Assembly: GCF_005795905.1 (NCBI RefSeq)
Contig: NZ_VAWE01000001.1
Coordinates: 7,753,501 to 7,817,500, forward strand
Origin: Streptomyces marianii
GTDB lineage: Bacteria > Actinomycetota > Actinomycetes > Streptomycetales > Streptomycetaceae
Direction of reading: 5' to 3'
DNA length: 64,000 bases
The notes beneath the pieces are model-generated. The model made no database searches. It had not been told where the DNA came from and was given only the letters and a program-made list of their open reading frames with translations. This document shows, in pieces, positions 55,149-63,998 of the stretch (within the stretch, counting starts at the first letter, position 1; the number at the start of each line of letters is the position of its first letter). The position numbers were made by a program, and so were the translations under genes.

Positions 55149-56066
55149 ATGCGAGCGCACCTCGGCGATCAACTCGTCATCGAGAGCCCGGCAGCCGGCG
55201 GTAACAGGCGCGACGGCGAGATCGTCGGACTCCACCATGCGGATGGCACACCCCCCTACGACGTGCGCTGGTCGGACACGGACGAGGTCACGCTGGTGTT
55301 TCCCGGCCCCGACGCCCACGTCCGCCATCTGGAGCACCCGTCCGGGGCGACGCCCGCGCCTTCGGGGCCGGACGCGGGGCGGGCGGGCGCCACGCCCGCC
55401 CGCCCCGGGCCGGACCGGGCACCCAGCCCCGGCGACGTCGGCCGGCGGGTGGCCGCCGAGCGCGAGCGGCAGGGGCTCACCCGGGCCACCGTGGCGGGCC
55501 GCGCCGCAATGGCTCCGCAGTACCTCGCGTACCTGGAAGAACGCCCGGCCGACCCCGGTCTGGGCACCCTGACCCGACTGGCCGGCGCGCTGGGAACGAG
55601 CGTGGAAGCCTTGCGCGGGGGCGGCATCGACCAGCCGCCCGGGCAGGGCCAGGCCCTCCTCCACCCCGAGCTCAGGGAGCTCGGCGCGGACGAGTGCCGC
55701 TCCCTGCTGTCCACCCATGGGGTGGGCCGCGTCGCCCTGACGACCCTCGACGGCCCGGCGGTCGTTCCGGTGAACTACGAAGTCGTCGACGACGAGATCG
55801 CCTTCCGCACCGCACCCGGCTCGGTGCCCGCGGCGGCCGTGGGGTCCGAGGTCGCCTTCGAAGTCGATCATCTGGACGAGACCGCCGGTCAGGGCTGGAG
55901 TGTTCTCGCCGTCGGCCCGGCGCGGCACGTCACGGAACCCGATGCGGTGCGACGGCTGGCGGACGGCGCCCACACCCACCCGTGGGCGGGCGGGGAGCGG
56001 GAGATGTGGGTGTCGATCCGGCCCCGGCGCCTCACCGGCCGCCGTATCGGTCCGGCTCCTCGGTGA
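55149..56066 (+). CDS. DUF1918 - XRE HTH - PNPOx-like fusion protein
   Basis: 305 aa. Residues 1-60 DUF1918 (LGDQLVIESPAAGGNRRDGE, DVRWSDTDEVTLVFPG), Ala/Pro linker, XRE-type helix-turn-helix (~95-155; VGRRVAAERERQGLTRATV, MAPQYLAYLEERPA), then a flavin/F420-binding split-barrel PNPOx-like domain (~175-290; HGVGRVALTTLDGPAVVPV). In mycobacteria these occur as separate DosR-regulon proteins. Role probably redox or nucleotide sensing with DNA binding; inference. ATG after AGGAAAGGG. Confidence 0.85.
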   Translation: MRAHLGDQLVIESPAAGGNRRDGEIVGLHHADGTPPYDVRWSDTDEVTLVFPGPDAHVRHLEHPSGATPAPSGPDAGRAGATPARPGPDRAPSPGDVGRRVAAERERQGLTRATVAGRAAMAPQYLAYLEERPADPGLGTLTRLAGALGTSVEALRGGGIDQPPGQGQALLHPELRELGADECRSLLSTHGVGRVALTTLDGPAVVPVNYEVVDDEIAFRTAPGSVPAAAVGSEVAFEVDHLDETAGQGWSVLAVGPARHVTEPDAVRRLADGAHTHPWAGGEREMWVSIRPRRLTGRRIGPAPR

Positions 56067-56293
56067 GGGGGCCCGGCGGCTGACCGGGCGCCGGGACCGC
56101 CGGGCCGTTCCCGAGGCGGCAGGAGGCGGGAGGGGCCTACCGGACGCACGGCCCCACCGGGGCGCCGGGGCCGGCGCCACCGGCGGCGGGAGGTCCGGGA
56201 GCCGATCCCGCGTGTGTCGCGGCGGTCTCCGGGTGGTGCAACGGTATTCACAGGGGGCGCTCGACGAGGCCGGACAGGAAGGCGGTGGGGACG

Positions 56294-57163
56294 ATGGAAC
56301 TCCCGCTGGTCGTGGGCGTGGACGGATCGGACTCCAGCCTGCAGGCGGTCGACTGGGCCGTCGACGGAGCGGCACGGCACGGGCTCCCCCTGCGCCTGGT
56401 CTACGCCTCCCTGTGGGAGCGCTACGAGGGCAGGCGGCCGTCCTTCGGCACCGATCGTCCGGCCGAGGAGGTCATGGGGGAGCACATCGTCGCGTCCGCC
56501 GCGGAGCGCGCCCGGCTGCGCGACCCCGAGGTGAAGGTGTCCGGCGAGGTACTGCCCGACGATGCCGTGTCCGCGCTGCTGCGCGAGGGGCACGACGCCT
56601 CCGCCCTGGTCACGGGATCCCGAGGTCGCAGTGAACTCGGCGGGCTGCTGCTGGGATCGGTCGGCCTCACGGTGGCGGCCCGCGCGACGTGCCCGGTCGT
56701 CGTGGTGCGGGGTTCCGAGCGGAACCGGCAGGGGGCCTTCGGACGGGTGGTGGTCGGTGTGGGCGAAGCGGCCGAGGACGTCGGAGCCGTACGCTTCGCC
56801 CTCCGCGAGGCCGAGGCCCGCGGCTGCGTTCTGGAGGCCGTGCGGGCATGGCGGAGCCCCGCGCACGACCACGCGGACCATCCTCTCCTCGCGGACGACG
56901 ACGGCCGCACGTACGAGGAGCGGGCTTCGGCGATCCTGGACGAAGCACTGCGCGATCTCGTCCGGGGCCGGGTCGAGGTGGAAGCCCGAGCGGCCGAGGG
57001 GCCCGCCCACAAGGTCCTGCTGAGCGCATCGGCCGGCGCCGACCTCCTGGTCGTCGGCGCCCTGAGACCGCACGGCCACTTCGGTCTGCAGCTCGGCAGG
57101 GTCGCCCACGCCCTGCTCCACCACTCCGAGTGCCCGGTCGCCGTCGTCCCCGAGCGCACCTGA
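56294..57163 (+). CDS. Universal stress protein, tandem USP domains
   Basis: 289 aa, two USP folds (LPLVVGVDGSDSSLQAVDW; VVVGVGEAAEDVGAVRFAL). The ATP-site G-x2-G-x9-G-S pattern is good in the first domain (TGSRGRSELGGLLLGSVG). ATG 56294 preceded by GGAAGG. In the stress block with CBS and GH65 genes. Confidence 0.92.
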   Translation: MELPLVVGVDGSDSSLQAVDWAVDGAARHGLPLRLVYASLWERYEGRRPSFGTDRPAEEVMGEHIVASAAERARLRDPEVKVSGEVLPDDAVSALLREGHDASALVTGSRGRSELGGLLLGSVGLTVAARATCPVVVVRGSERNRQGAFGRVVVGVGEAAEDVGAVRFALREAEARGCVLEAVRAWRSPAHDHADHPLLADDDGRTYEERASAILDEALRDLVRGRVEVEARAAEGPAHKVLLSASAGADLLVVGALRPHGHFGLQLGRVAHALLHHSECPVAVVPERT

Positions 57164-57230
57164 CCTCCGCGTCGACCGCGCTCCCGTACACCTCGGGAAG
57201 GAAGAGAAGGAAGAGGGGTGAGGACGGCAC

Positions 57231-59630
57231 ATGGCGGAGTGGACCTGGCAGTACGAGGGCTACGAACCCGCGGCCGAACGGCTGCGTGAATCGCTCTGCA
57301 CACTGGGCAACGGCTACTTCGCCACCCGGGGGGCCGTCCCCGAGAGCAGGGCGGGCCTGGTGCACTATCCGGGGACCTACGCGGCCGGATGCTACAACCG
57401 CCTGGAGTCCACCGTGGCCGGGCGGCCGGTGGTGAACGAGGACCTGGTCAACCTCCCGAACTGGCTGCCGCTGAGGTTCCGCCTCCGCTCCGCCGGAGGA
57501 GAGCCGGGCCGGTGGTTCACCGCGGACACCCGTTCCTTCCTGCAGTACCGGCACACCCTCGACCTGCGACGTGCCACGCTCACCCGGACCTTCCGCTACC
57601 GGGACGAGCAGGCCGGCGTGCTGAGCGTGGAGCAGATCCGCGTGGTGCACATGGCAGACCCCCATCTGGCAGTGCTGCGCACCGTTTTCACCGCCGAGGG
57701 CTGGTCGGGAGAGATCGAGGTGGAGTCGGCGATCGACGGCGATGTGGTCAACGCCAATGTGCACCGGTACCGGTCCCTCAACCGGAGCCACCTGGCGCAT
57801 GTGCAGACCGGTGTGGAGGAGTCCGAAACCGTGTGGCTGCGCTGCCGCACCAACAGCTCCGACGTCGGTGTCGCCATGGCGGCCCGGACGGTCGTCCACG
57901 GTCCGGAGCCGATTTCGTCGCGGCTCCGTCCCGCTCGGCACCGAGCCGTCCGCCGTCTCGTGATACCCATCGCTCCCGGCGTTCCCGTCGTCGTGGACAA
58001 GACCGTGGCGCTGCACACCTCACGCGACCCGGCGATCGGCGATCCGCTCGAGGCGGCGGTCGACCGGGCGTCCACAGCAGGGGACTTCCCCGCCCTGATG
58101 GAATCCCACGTCACCGCGTGGGCCCAGCTGTGGCGGCACGCCGACGTCCAGGTGCCCGGCCGGGCCGGCCGCGTCCTGCGCCTGCACCTCTTCCACGTCC
58201 TGCAGACGGTGTCGCCGCACACCGCGGACCTCGACGTGGGCGTGCCGGCCCGGGGACTGCACGGTGAGGCCTACCGCGGGCACGTCTTCTGGGACGAGCT
58301 GTTCGTGCTGCCGTACCTCAACCTGCACTTCCCGGACGTGTCCCGCGCGCTGCTGAACTACCGGTACCGGCGCCTTCCGCAGGCGTGCCGCGCCGCCCGG
58401 GAGGCAGGGCGGGCCGGGGCGATGTACCCGTGGCAGAGCGGCAGCGACGGCCGTGAGGAGGCCCCACGGCTGCATCTCAACCCCCGCTCGGGCCGGTGGC
58501 TGCCGGACCGCACCCGGCTCCAGCACCACGTCGGCTCGGCGGTCGCGTACAACGTCTGGCGGTACTGCGAGGCCACGGGCGACACGGAGTTCCTGCACAC
58601 CAAGGGAGCGGAGATGCTGTTGCACATCGCCCGCTTCTGGGCGGGCACCGCCGCCCTCGACCCCGCGTCGGGCCGCTACCGCATCCGCGGGGTCGTCGGC
58701 CCCGACGAGTACCACGATGGCTACCCGGGCGCCGACCGGCCCGGACTGGACGACAACGCGTACACCAACGTCACCGCGGCGTGGGTGCTCGGCCGCACCG
58801 TGGACCTCGTGCGGCGCCTTCCGGAATGGCGTCGCCGGGAACTCCTGGAACGCGTGGAGCTGGACGCCGACGAACTCCCCAGGTGGGACGAGGTGTCCCG
58901 GCTGCTGACGGTGCCCCACCACCGCGGCGTCATCAGCCAGTTCGACGGGTACGGGGACCTCGACGAGCTGGACTGGGACGTCTACCGGGAGCGGTACGAC
59001 GACATCCGGCGCCTCGACCGGATACTCGAGGCCGAGGGGGACGACGTCAACCGCTACCAGGCATCCAAGCAGGCCGACGTCCTGATGCTCGGCTACCTCT
59101 TCTCGCCGGCCGAGCTGCGGCAGCTCTTCGGCCGTCTCGGCTACGGCCTCGACGACGAGCTCTGGTGCAGGACGGTCGACTACTACCTCCGGCGCACCAG
59201 CCACGGCTCCACGCTCAGCGGTCTCGTCCACGGCTGGGTCCTGGCCCGGGTCAGACGGGCCGACGCGTGGAAGTACTGCCGGGAGGCCCTGGAGGCGGAC
59301 GTCGCAGACATCCAGGGCGGCACCACCGGCGAAGGCATCCACCTCGGCGCCATGGCCGGAACCCTCGACCTGGTCCAGCGCGGCCTGACCGGACTGGAGA
59401 CCCGCGAGGAGGCGCTGTGGCTGGACCCGGTGCCTCTTCCCGCGCTGTCCGAGTACGGATTCTCGCTGCGGTACCGCGGCCACTGGGGCGTCGGCGTACG
59501 GCTGCGACGGGGGCAGTTGCGGATCGTCGTACCGGAATCGGAGGAATCGCCGATCCGGGTGGTGCTGACCGACAGGGCCGTCACCGTCGCGCCGGGGGAG
59601 AGCTGCACACTCGTGCTGCCGCCGGGTTGA
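57231..59630 (+). CDS. Glycoside hydrolase family 65 phosphorylase (trehalose/maltose/kojibiose type)
   Basis: 799 aa, complete. N-terminal super-sandwich (EWTWQYEGYEPAAERLRESL, LGNGYFATRG), (alpha/alpha)6 barrel with the candidate general acid E493 in VVGPDEYHDGYPG, and phosphate-site-like features (SKQADVLMLGYLF; TSHGSTLSGLVHGW), then C-terminal beta domain. Phosphorolyses or hydrolyses an alpha-glucoside disaccharide; exact specificity not readable. ATG 57231 after GAAGAGGGG. Confidence 0.9.
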   Translation: MAEWTWQYEGYEPAAERLRESLCTLGNGYFATRGAVPESRAGLVHYPGTYAAGCYNRLESTVAGRPVVNEDLVNLPNWLPLRFRLRSAGGEPGRWFTADTRSFLQYRHTLDLRRATLTRTFRYRDEQAGVLSVEQIRVVHMADPHLAVLRTVFTAEGWSGEIEVESAIDGDVVNANVHRYRSLNRSHLAHVQTGVEESETVWLRCRTNSSDVGVAMAARTVVHGPEPISSRLRPARHRAVRRLVIPIAPGVPVVVDKTVALHTSRDPAIGDPLEAAVDRASTAGDFPALMESHVTAWAQLWRHADVQVPGRAGRVLRLHLFHVLQTVSPHTADLDVGVPARGLHGEAYRGHVFWDELFVLPYLNLHFPDVSRALLNYRYRRLPQACRAAREAGRAGAMYPWQSGSDGREEAPRLHLNPRSGRWLPDRTRLQHHVGSAVAYNVWRYCEATGDTEFLHTKGAEMLLHIARFWAGTAALDPASGRYRIRGVVGPDEYHDGYPGADRPGLDDNAYTNVTAAWVLGRTVDLVRRLPEWRRRELLERVELDADELPRWDEVSRLLTVPHHRGVISQFDGYGDLDELDWDVYRERYDDIRRLDRILEAEGDDVNRYQASKQADVLMLGYLFSPAELRQLFGRLGYGLDDELWCRTVDYYLRRTSHGSTLSGLVHGWVLARVRRADAWKYCREALEADVADIQGGTTGEGIHLGAMAGTLDLVQRGLTGLETREEALWLDPVPLPALSEYGFSLRYRGHWGVGVRLRRGQLRIVVPESEESPIRVVLTDRAVTVAPGESCTLVLPPG

Positions 59631-59741
59631 CCTGCACTCGCGTGCCGTCGGCACCACGACATGCCCGGGCCGTCCCGCAGCCGCCGGGAACGGCGTGCGC
59701 CCTGGCATGCGCACGGGTTGCGGACGACCCACACTGGCATG

Positions 59742-59757
59742 GGGGGCCGGTCGGCAC
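59742..59757. promoter_or_regulatory. DosR-like palindrome before the CBS gene
   Basis: G-GGGCC-GGTC-GGCAC: halves with a 4-base spacer, one mismatch from symmetric, ~44 bases before ATG 59801. Confidence 0.4.
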
Positions 59758-59800
59758 GGCGGCTCTCCGCGCAGGTCGCGAGGCTCGAAGGGAGACGGCT

Positions 59801-60220
59801 ATGACCACTGCACGGGACATCATGCACGTCGGCGCCACGTGCATCCAGGAGAGCGAGACCCTGGCGGACGCGGCACGCAGGATGAGTGAGCTGGGCATCG
59901 GAGCCCTGCCGATCTGCGGGCCGGACGACCGGCTCCACGGGATCATCACCGACCGCGACATCGTGGTGAAGTGTGTCGCCAAGGGCAAGGACCCGAAGAC
60001 CATGACCGCGGGCATGCTCGAGCAGGGCAAGCCGGTGACGATCGACGCGGGGGCCGACTCGGACGCGGTCCTGCAGGCCATGGAGCAGCACAGGATCCGA
60101 CGGCTGCCGGTCGTCGAGAACCACCGCCTGGTCGGAATGATCAGCGAGGCGGACCTCGCCCGCCGCCTGCCGGAGGAGCGGGTGGGGCATTTCGTCGAGG
60201 TCGTCTGCGCCGGGAAGTGA
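59801..60220 (+). CDS. CBS-pair protein (hypoxic response protein 1-like)
   Basis: 139 aa, two CBS motifs (GIGALPICGPDDRLHGIITD; IRRLPVVENHRLVGMISEAD). Size and arrangement match Mycobacterium Hrp1 (Rv2626c). GGGAGACG before ATG. Cytoplasmic ligand-binding module of unknown partner. Confidence 0.92.
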   Translation: MTTARDIMHVGATCIQESETLADAARRMSELGIGALPICGPDDRLHGIITDRDIVVKCVAKGKDPKTMTAGMLEQGKPVTIDAGADSDAVLQAMEQHRIRRLPVVENHRLVGMISEADLARRLPEERVGHFVEVVCAGK

Positions 60221-60356
60221 CCACCGGGGAGGTCCCTCGTCACCGCGCCGGGAGAGGCACTGCGTCCGGATGCGGCTCTCTTCCCTCGCCGTCCGGGGCA
60301 CGCCGGCCGGGCGGCCCCGGCGGCACGCTCAGAAACTCGTCCCCGAGGAGGTCACC

Positions 60357-60950
60357 ATGAGGTTCACGGCAACTCGTATGGCACAGGCCGCCATCGCCCC
60401 GGCGGTCGCCGTCCCGCTCGCGCTCGGCGCGTTCGCCCCGCACACCTACGCGCAGGCGCCGACTCCCGCTCCGACGGGCACGTTCGGGCCCGACTGCTCG
60501 GAACTGCCCCGGAGCGGGGAAGGCAGTGTCGCGGCCATGGCCGAACAGAAGGTGGCGGACGCCGCGGCCGGAAGCCGCCAGCTGGCACAGCTGGCGGCGG
60601 CGTTGACGAAGGCCGGACTGGGCGACACCCTCAACCAGGCGAAGGACATCACCCTCTTCGCGCCCACGAACCACGCCTTCAACAGCCTGACCCAGGCACA
60701 GCGCGACTCCCTGCTGAACGACCCGGAGCAGTTGAAGAAGGTACTGACCTACCACGTCGTGGACGCCGACGTCACCCCGAGCGAGCTGCCGAACGGCTCG
60801 TTCAAGACGCTGGAGGGCTCGCAGCTCACCACCTCCGGCTCGGGTACCTCGTTCAAGGTCAACAACACGGCGGACATCGTCTGCGGCAACATCCCCACCG
60901 CCAACGCCACCGTCTACCTCATCGACGGGCTCCTCACCCCGCCCGGCTGA
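60357..60950 (+). CDS. Secreted fasciclin-domain protein
   Basis: 197 aa. Signal peptide ending HTYAQA rather than a lipobox, then FAS1 with FAPTNHAFNSL (H1), VLTYHVVDADV (H2) and the same Cys pair as the first fasciclin gene (GPDCSE, IVCGNI). Clearly paralogous to 51771-52424 but secreted. ATG after GAGGAGG. Confidence 0.9.
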   Translation: MRFTATRMAQAAIAPAVAVPLALGAFAPHTYAQAPTPAPTGTFGPDCSELPRSGEGSVAAMAEQKVADAAAGSRQLAQLAAALTKAGLGDTLNQAKDITLFAPTNHAFNSLTQAQRDSLLNDPEQLKKVLTYHVVDADVTPSELPNGSFKTLEGSQLTTSGSGTSFKVNNTADIVCGNIPTANATVYLIDGLLTPPG

Positions 60951-61456
60951 CCCGGGGATCCCCCCCCCGCGGACCGGCCGAGTCGCGAACGGACGGCCGT
61001 GACCGACGGGGCCACCCGGGGTGGGTGGATCACGCCGAAGACGGCCTCCGCCCCCTGGTCGCCGAGGTTGTGGCCGTGACCGTGGGTGCCGGGACCCCGG
61101 ATCCGCGCAGCCGGCCCGCACGCCCGCACGGGCCGGGCGACCGGTGTCCTTCGGACCGCCATCGGCTGCGGCAGGTCGAGGGTGTCGGCGTCGGGCAGGG
61201 CGGGGGCGGCCATGCCGCCCCCGCGAAGTGACACCGCCACGCCGGGGTGCGCACCGTCACCGGCACGAATCCGCCGTCGGCCCGGAAGCCGTAGAGCTCG
61301 CCCGGCGCATCGCGGCTGCGGACCCGCTCGGGAGTGACCGTGTTCGTGGCTCGGTTCCGGAGGGCGGCGTCGCGCGATGCGGCTCCGGCCGGGGCCGCCC
61401 GGCGATCCGGGGCCTGTGCCCATGCCGTGCAGTCCGGTCCGCCCGCCAGACGCGCC
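60951..61456. other. Intergenic, possibly a decayed gene
   Basis: About 500 bp. A nine-C run stands at 60961. The minus strand near 61200-61340 has a protein-like run (ELYGFRADGGFVPVTVRTP) but no start, family or stop context; I do not call it a gene. Confidence 0.45.
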
Positions 61457-62362
61457 TCAGCTGTGAGCGACAACCGCCACGGGACCGGCGATGTGGTGCA
61501 GGGCGGAGTGGGTGACGTGGCCGATGTGAGTGCCCAGGGGACCGGAGCGGATGCGCCGGCCGACAACGACGAGGGAGGCGTCACGGGATTCGTTGACGAG
61601 GACCTGCGCGGCGTTGCCGCAGCGGCTCGCCTCGATCACCTCGACGTCCGGGAACTTCTGCCGCCAGCGACGCAGCACCTGGCTCAGGAGCGAGGCCTGC
61701 TCGCGCTCGAGCCTGTCGTGGAGTTCCGCGCCCCCCGAGAAGCCGTAGAAGGAAGGCGGCGGTTCGGGCCAGGCGTGGACGGCCCGCAGGGGGGCCTTCC
61801 TGCGCGAGGCCGCGTCGAAGGCGAAGTCCAGCAGCGTGTCGTCCGGCTGATCGACGTCCAGGCCGAGCACGACGGGCCGGAACGGCGTCGCAGCGGACGG
61901 CACGCCCGCCGGATCCGGAGTGTGCTCGTCGGCGGCCTGTTCCGTGGCCCGTACCAGCACCACCGGTCGCTCGGCGCGGGCGACGACTCCCAGACTCACC
62001 GAGCCGACCATGAACCCCGTGAGCCTGCCGAGTCCCCGCGAGCCCAGTACCAGCAGCTCGGCGAAGCCCGCCGCCTCGCACAGGACGTCGGCCGCGGTCC
62101 CCGTGGGCTGTTCGGTGATCACCTCGACGCCCGGATGGCGAAGCCGTATGCCGTCAGCCGATTCCTGTGTCAGCTGCTCGGCCCAGCGCCGGTAGCCGTC
62201 GAGGTCCAGCAGCGGAGTCCGGGTGACGTAGCGGGACGCGCGCTCCTGGACGTACACGACCTTCAGCGGCAGTCCGCGTAGCAGCGCCTCACGTGCCGCC
62301 CACTCAGCCGCCCCCCGGCTCTCCGGTGAGTCGTCGAGACCGACGGTGACGGTTCGGGACAT
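61457..62362 (-). CDS. Universal stress protein, tandem USP domains
   Basis: 301 aa (MSRTVTVGLDDSPESRGAAE; second domain FRPVVLGLDVDQPDDTLLDF). ATP-site residues VLGSRGLGRLTGFMVGSVSLG. ATG follows GGAGGTGGAGACC on the minus strand. Third USP of the block. Confidence 0.93.
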   Translation of the reverse strand: MSRTVTVGLDDSPESRGAAEWAAREALLRGLPLKVVYVQERASRYVTRTPLLDLDGYRRWAEQLTQESADGIRLRHPGVEVITEQPTGTAADVLCEAAGFAELLVLGSRGLGRLTGFMVGSVSLGVVARAERPVVLVRATEQAADEHTPDPAGVPSAATPFRPVVLGLDVDQPDDTLLDFAFDAASRRKAPLRAVHAWPEPPPSFYGFSGGAELHDRLEREQASLLSQVLRRWRQKFPDVEVIEASRCGNAAQVLVNESRDASLVVVGRRIRSGPLGTHIGHVTHSALHHIAGPVAVVAHS

Positions 62363-62426
62363 GGTCTCCACCTCCCGTGGTGAGGTCTGCCACACCCAGC
62401 GTGGCGCCCCGGCTCCGGTGCGATCA

Positions 62427-62442
62427 GGGGCCACACGGCCCC
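62427..62442. promoter_or_regulatory. Perfect DosR-like palindrome upstream of a USP gene
   Basis: GGGGCC-ACAC-GGCCCC, centred 72 bases before the minus-strand USP ATG. The DosR/DevR box core is GGGAC-N4-GTCCC; here GGGCC-N4-GGCCC keeps spacing and symmetry. The rest of the 486-bp gap (62363-62848) shows no gene. Confidence 0.5.
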
Positions 62443-62848
62443 ATCGGTGGACCGGCCGGTCCTTGCGCACGATCCGACGCGACCGGTTCCTGCAAGGATC
62501 CGCTGGGCCGGGCCCCTGATCGACTCGACTCCGTCCGCCGTACGCGGTGACACCGTCAGCCGGAGTGAGTGGTGCCGGGGCGAGGCCATCGCGTCACCTC
62601 CCCAATGAGCTTCTCTCCTCGGAGGGTTGCGCGATGGCCGCCCCATGACCAGGGGGCGAGACACTGCTGCACACTCGGCGGGACACCGTCCGGACGGCGA
62701 TGCCGAGCTCCGCCGTCTCGTCGAGCAGGCGCGCGGGCACCGGGATGCCGGCCGGTTCGCCCGCAGGGCAGTCCGGCCGATCGCCGGCTCCACCCTGCGG
62801 GGGTCGCCGTGCACGGCCCGTCGGCGATGCCGTGCACGAGGCGGACCG

Positions 62849-63517
62849 TCAGGCGATGAAGTCCCGGACCTTGGCGTAGTTGTCGGAGTTCTCGTTCATG
62901 GCGTTGTGCGTCTTGCAGCCCACGGACGTGTTGGTCGCACCGTCCAGTTTCGCCGACTCGTCCGGATTGATCATGGCGTCGCAGGTCGACCAGAGGGTGG
63001 CGTAGTTGACGCTGCCGGGTGTCTCGTCGCCGGAGTTGAGGGTCTTGAGGAAGGTGCTGCCGGCGACCATCTCCCGGCAGGAGGTGTAGAAGGAGCAGAA
63101 CAGCGACATGTCGGTGCCGTGGTTCACGCCGGCCACGGACACGAAGTCGTCCACGGTGGAGGTGCCGCCGCCGTACTTCACGTACCAGCGGGAGTTGAGG
63201 GCGCCCATGGAGTGGGCAACGATGTCGATCTTCGCGGCGCCCGTCGTGGCGCGTATCTCGTCCACCTTCCTCCTGAGCTGCGAGGCGGTCGTCAGATTGG
63301 ACTGCTTCCAGTCGTAGGACCACGTGAACAGCTCGGAGTCCGCGTAGCCGTCGGCCTTGAACTTGCCGACCCAGGTGTTCCAGGTGCTGGCCGAACTGCT
63401 CAGGCCGTGGACGAAGAGGACGGGGTTGCGGGTTGCGGCGTGCGCCTGCGGTGTGGTGACCAGCGGTGCCACCACCAGGGCGGCGACGAGGGTGGCGGTG
63501 CGGGCGGAGCGTCTCAT
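62849..63517 (-). CDS. Secreted lipase, LipA/EstA type (alpha/beta hydrolase)
   Basis: 222 aa. Signal peptide (TLVAALVVAPLVTTPQAHA), oxyanion PVLFVHGLSS, nucleophile S103 in AHSMG, and conserved Asp/His toward the C-terminus (FVSVAGVNHGTDMS). Small lipase of the class 2/LipA type. ATG 63517 with AGATCCCCC upstream. Confidence 0.9.
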   Translation of the reverse strand: MRRSARTATLVAALVVAPLVTTPQAHAATRNPVLFVHGLSSSASTWNTWVGKFKADGYADSELFTWSYDWKQSNLTTASQLRRKVDEIRATTGAAKIDIVAHSMGALNSRWYVKYGGGTSTVDDFVSVAGVNHGTDMSLFCSFYTSCREMVAGSTFLKTLNSGDETPGSVNYATLWSTCDAMINPDESAKLDGATNTSVGCKTHNAMNENSDNYAKVRDFIA

Positions 63518-63628
63518 AGGGGGATCTCTCCGGGGACTGGGCCAGGCGGGAGCGTGGGAGCTCCAGCTCTGGCGGGGAAGAGGGGGGTGCACCGGCCGGT
63601 GATGGGCGTGAATGTGGCACGAACTGTT

Positions 63629-63667
63629 TTGTTACCGCTAGGTAGCAAGAGGTTTCAATCAGGTAAC
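63629..63667 (-). promoter_or_regulatory. Possible lipase promoter with inverted repeat
   Basis: Minus strand TTGAAA (63658-63653) and TAACAA (63634-63629), 18-base spacer, in the least GC-rich patch nearby. Flanked by GTTACC (63631) and GGTAAC (63662), an inverted repeat that could be an operator. Confidence 0.35.
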
Positions 63668-63734
63668 GCACAGCCGCAAGTGATGTTGCGTCAGGGGCAT
63701 GCCGTACCGCGGGAGGGTGATTTGGTGGCCTATA

Positions 63735-63998
63735 TCACTGTTCGTGGGCATGGCTGCGAAGCGGCAGCGTCTCCACCGGTCGTGGGCTGAACCGGATTTC
63801 GTGGCGGCCCTGAAGTCGGGCGGGGCCGCCACGGCAGATGGGAGAACATGGCCGAAAAGGGACGATGCGGCGCACCGCGTTCTCGGTGCGGCTGCGAGCC
63901 TGTCCGACGCCGAGCGGGGTGCGGCCTTCGGCGGAGGCGAATTCGATGGACCACCGCCAGGCGTATCCGGCGATCAGTGCCGCAGTGCCGCAGTGGCG
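63735..63998 (-). pseudogene. Transposase fragment, running off the window
   Basis: Frame reads AGYAWRWSIEFASAEGR, then LGVGQARSRTENAVRRIVPF, the C-terminal block of DDE transposases of the IS701 type common in Streptomyces. After VPF the usual sequence is lost and the rest (to TGA at 63735) has no match in style, so the 3' end is frameshifted or deleted. The 5' part lies beyond 64000. Confidence 0.6.

Noticed and set aside
61030-61584. 184-codon minus-strand frame overlapping the USP gene end
   Set aside because: Overlaps a confident gene in another frame and has no family signal; at best a remnant near 61200-61340.
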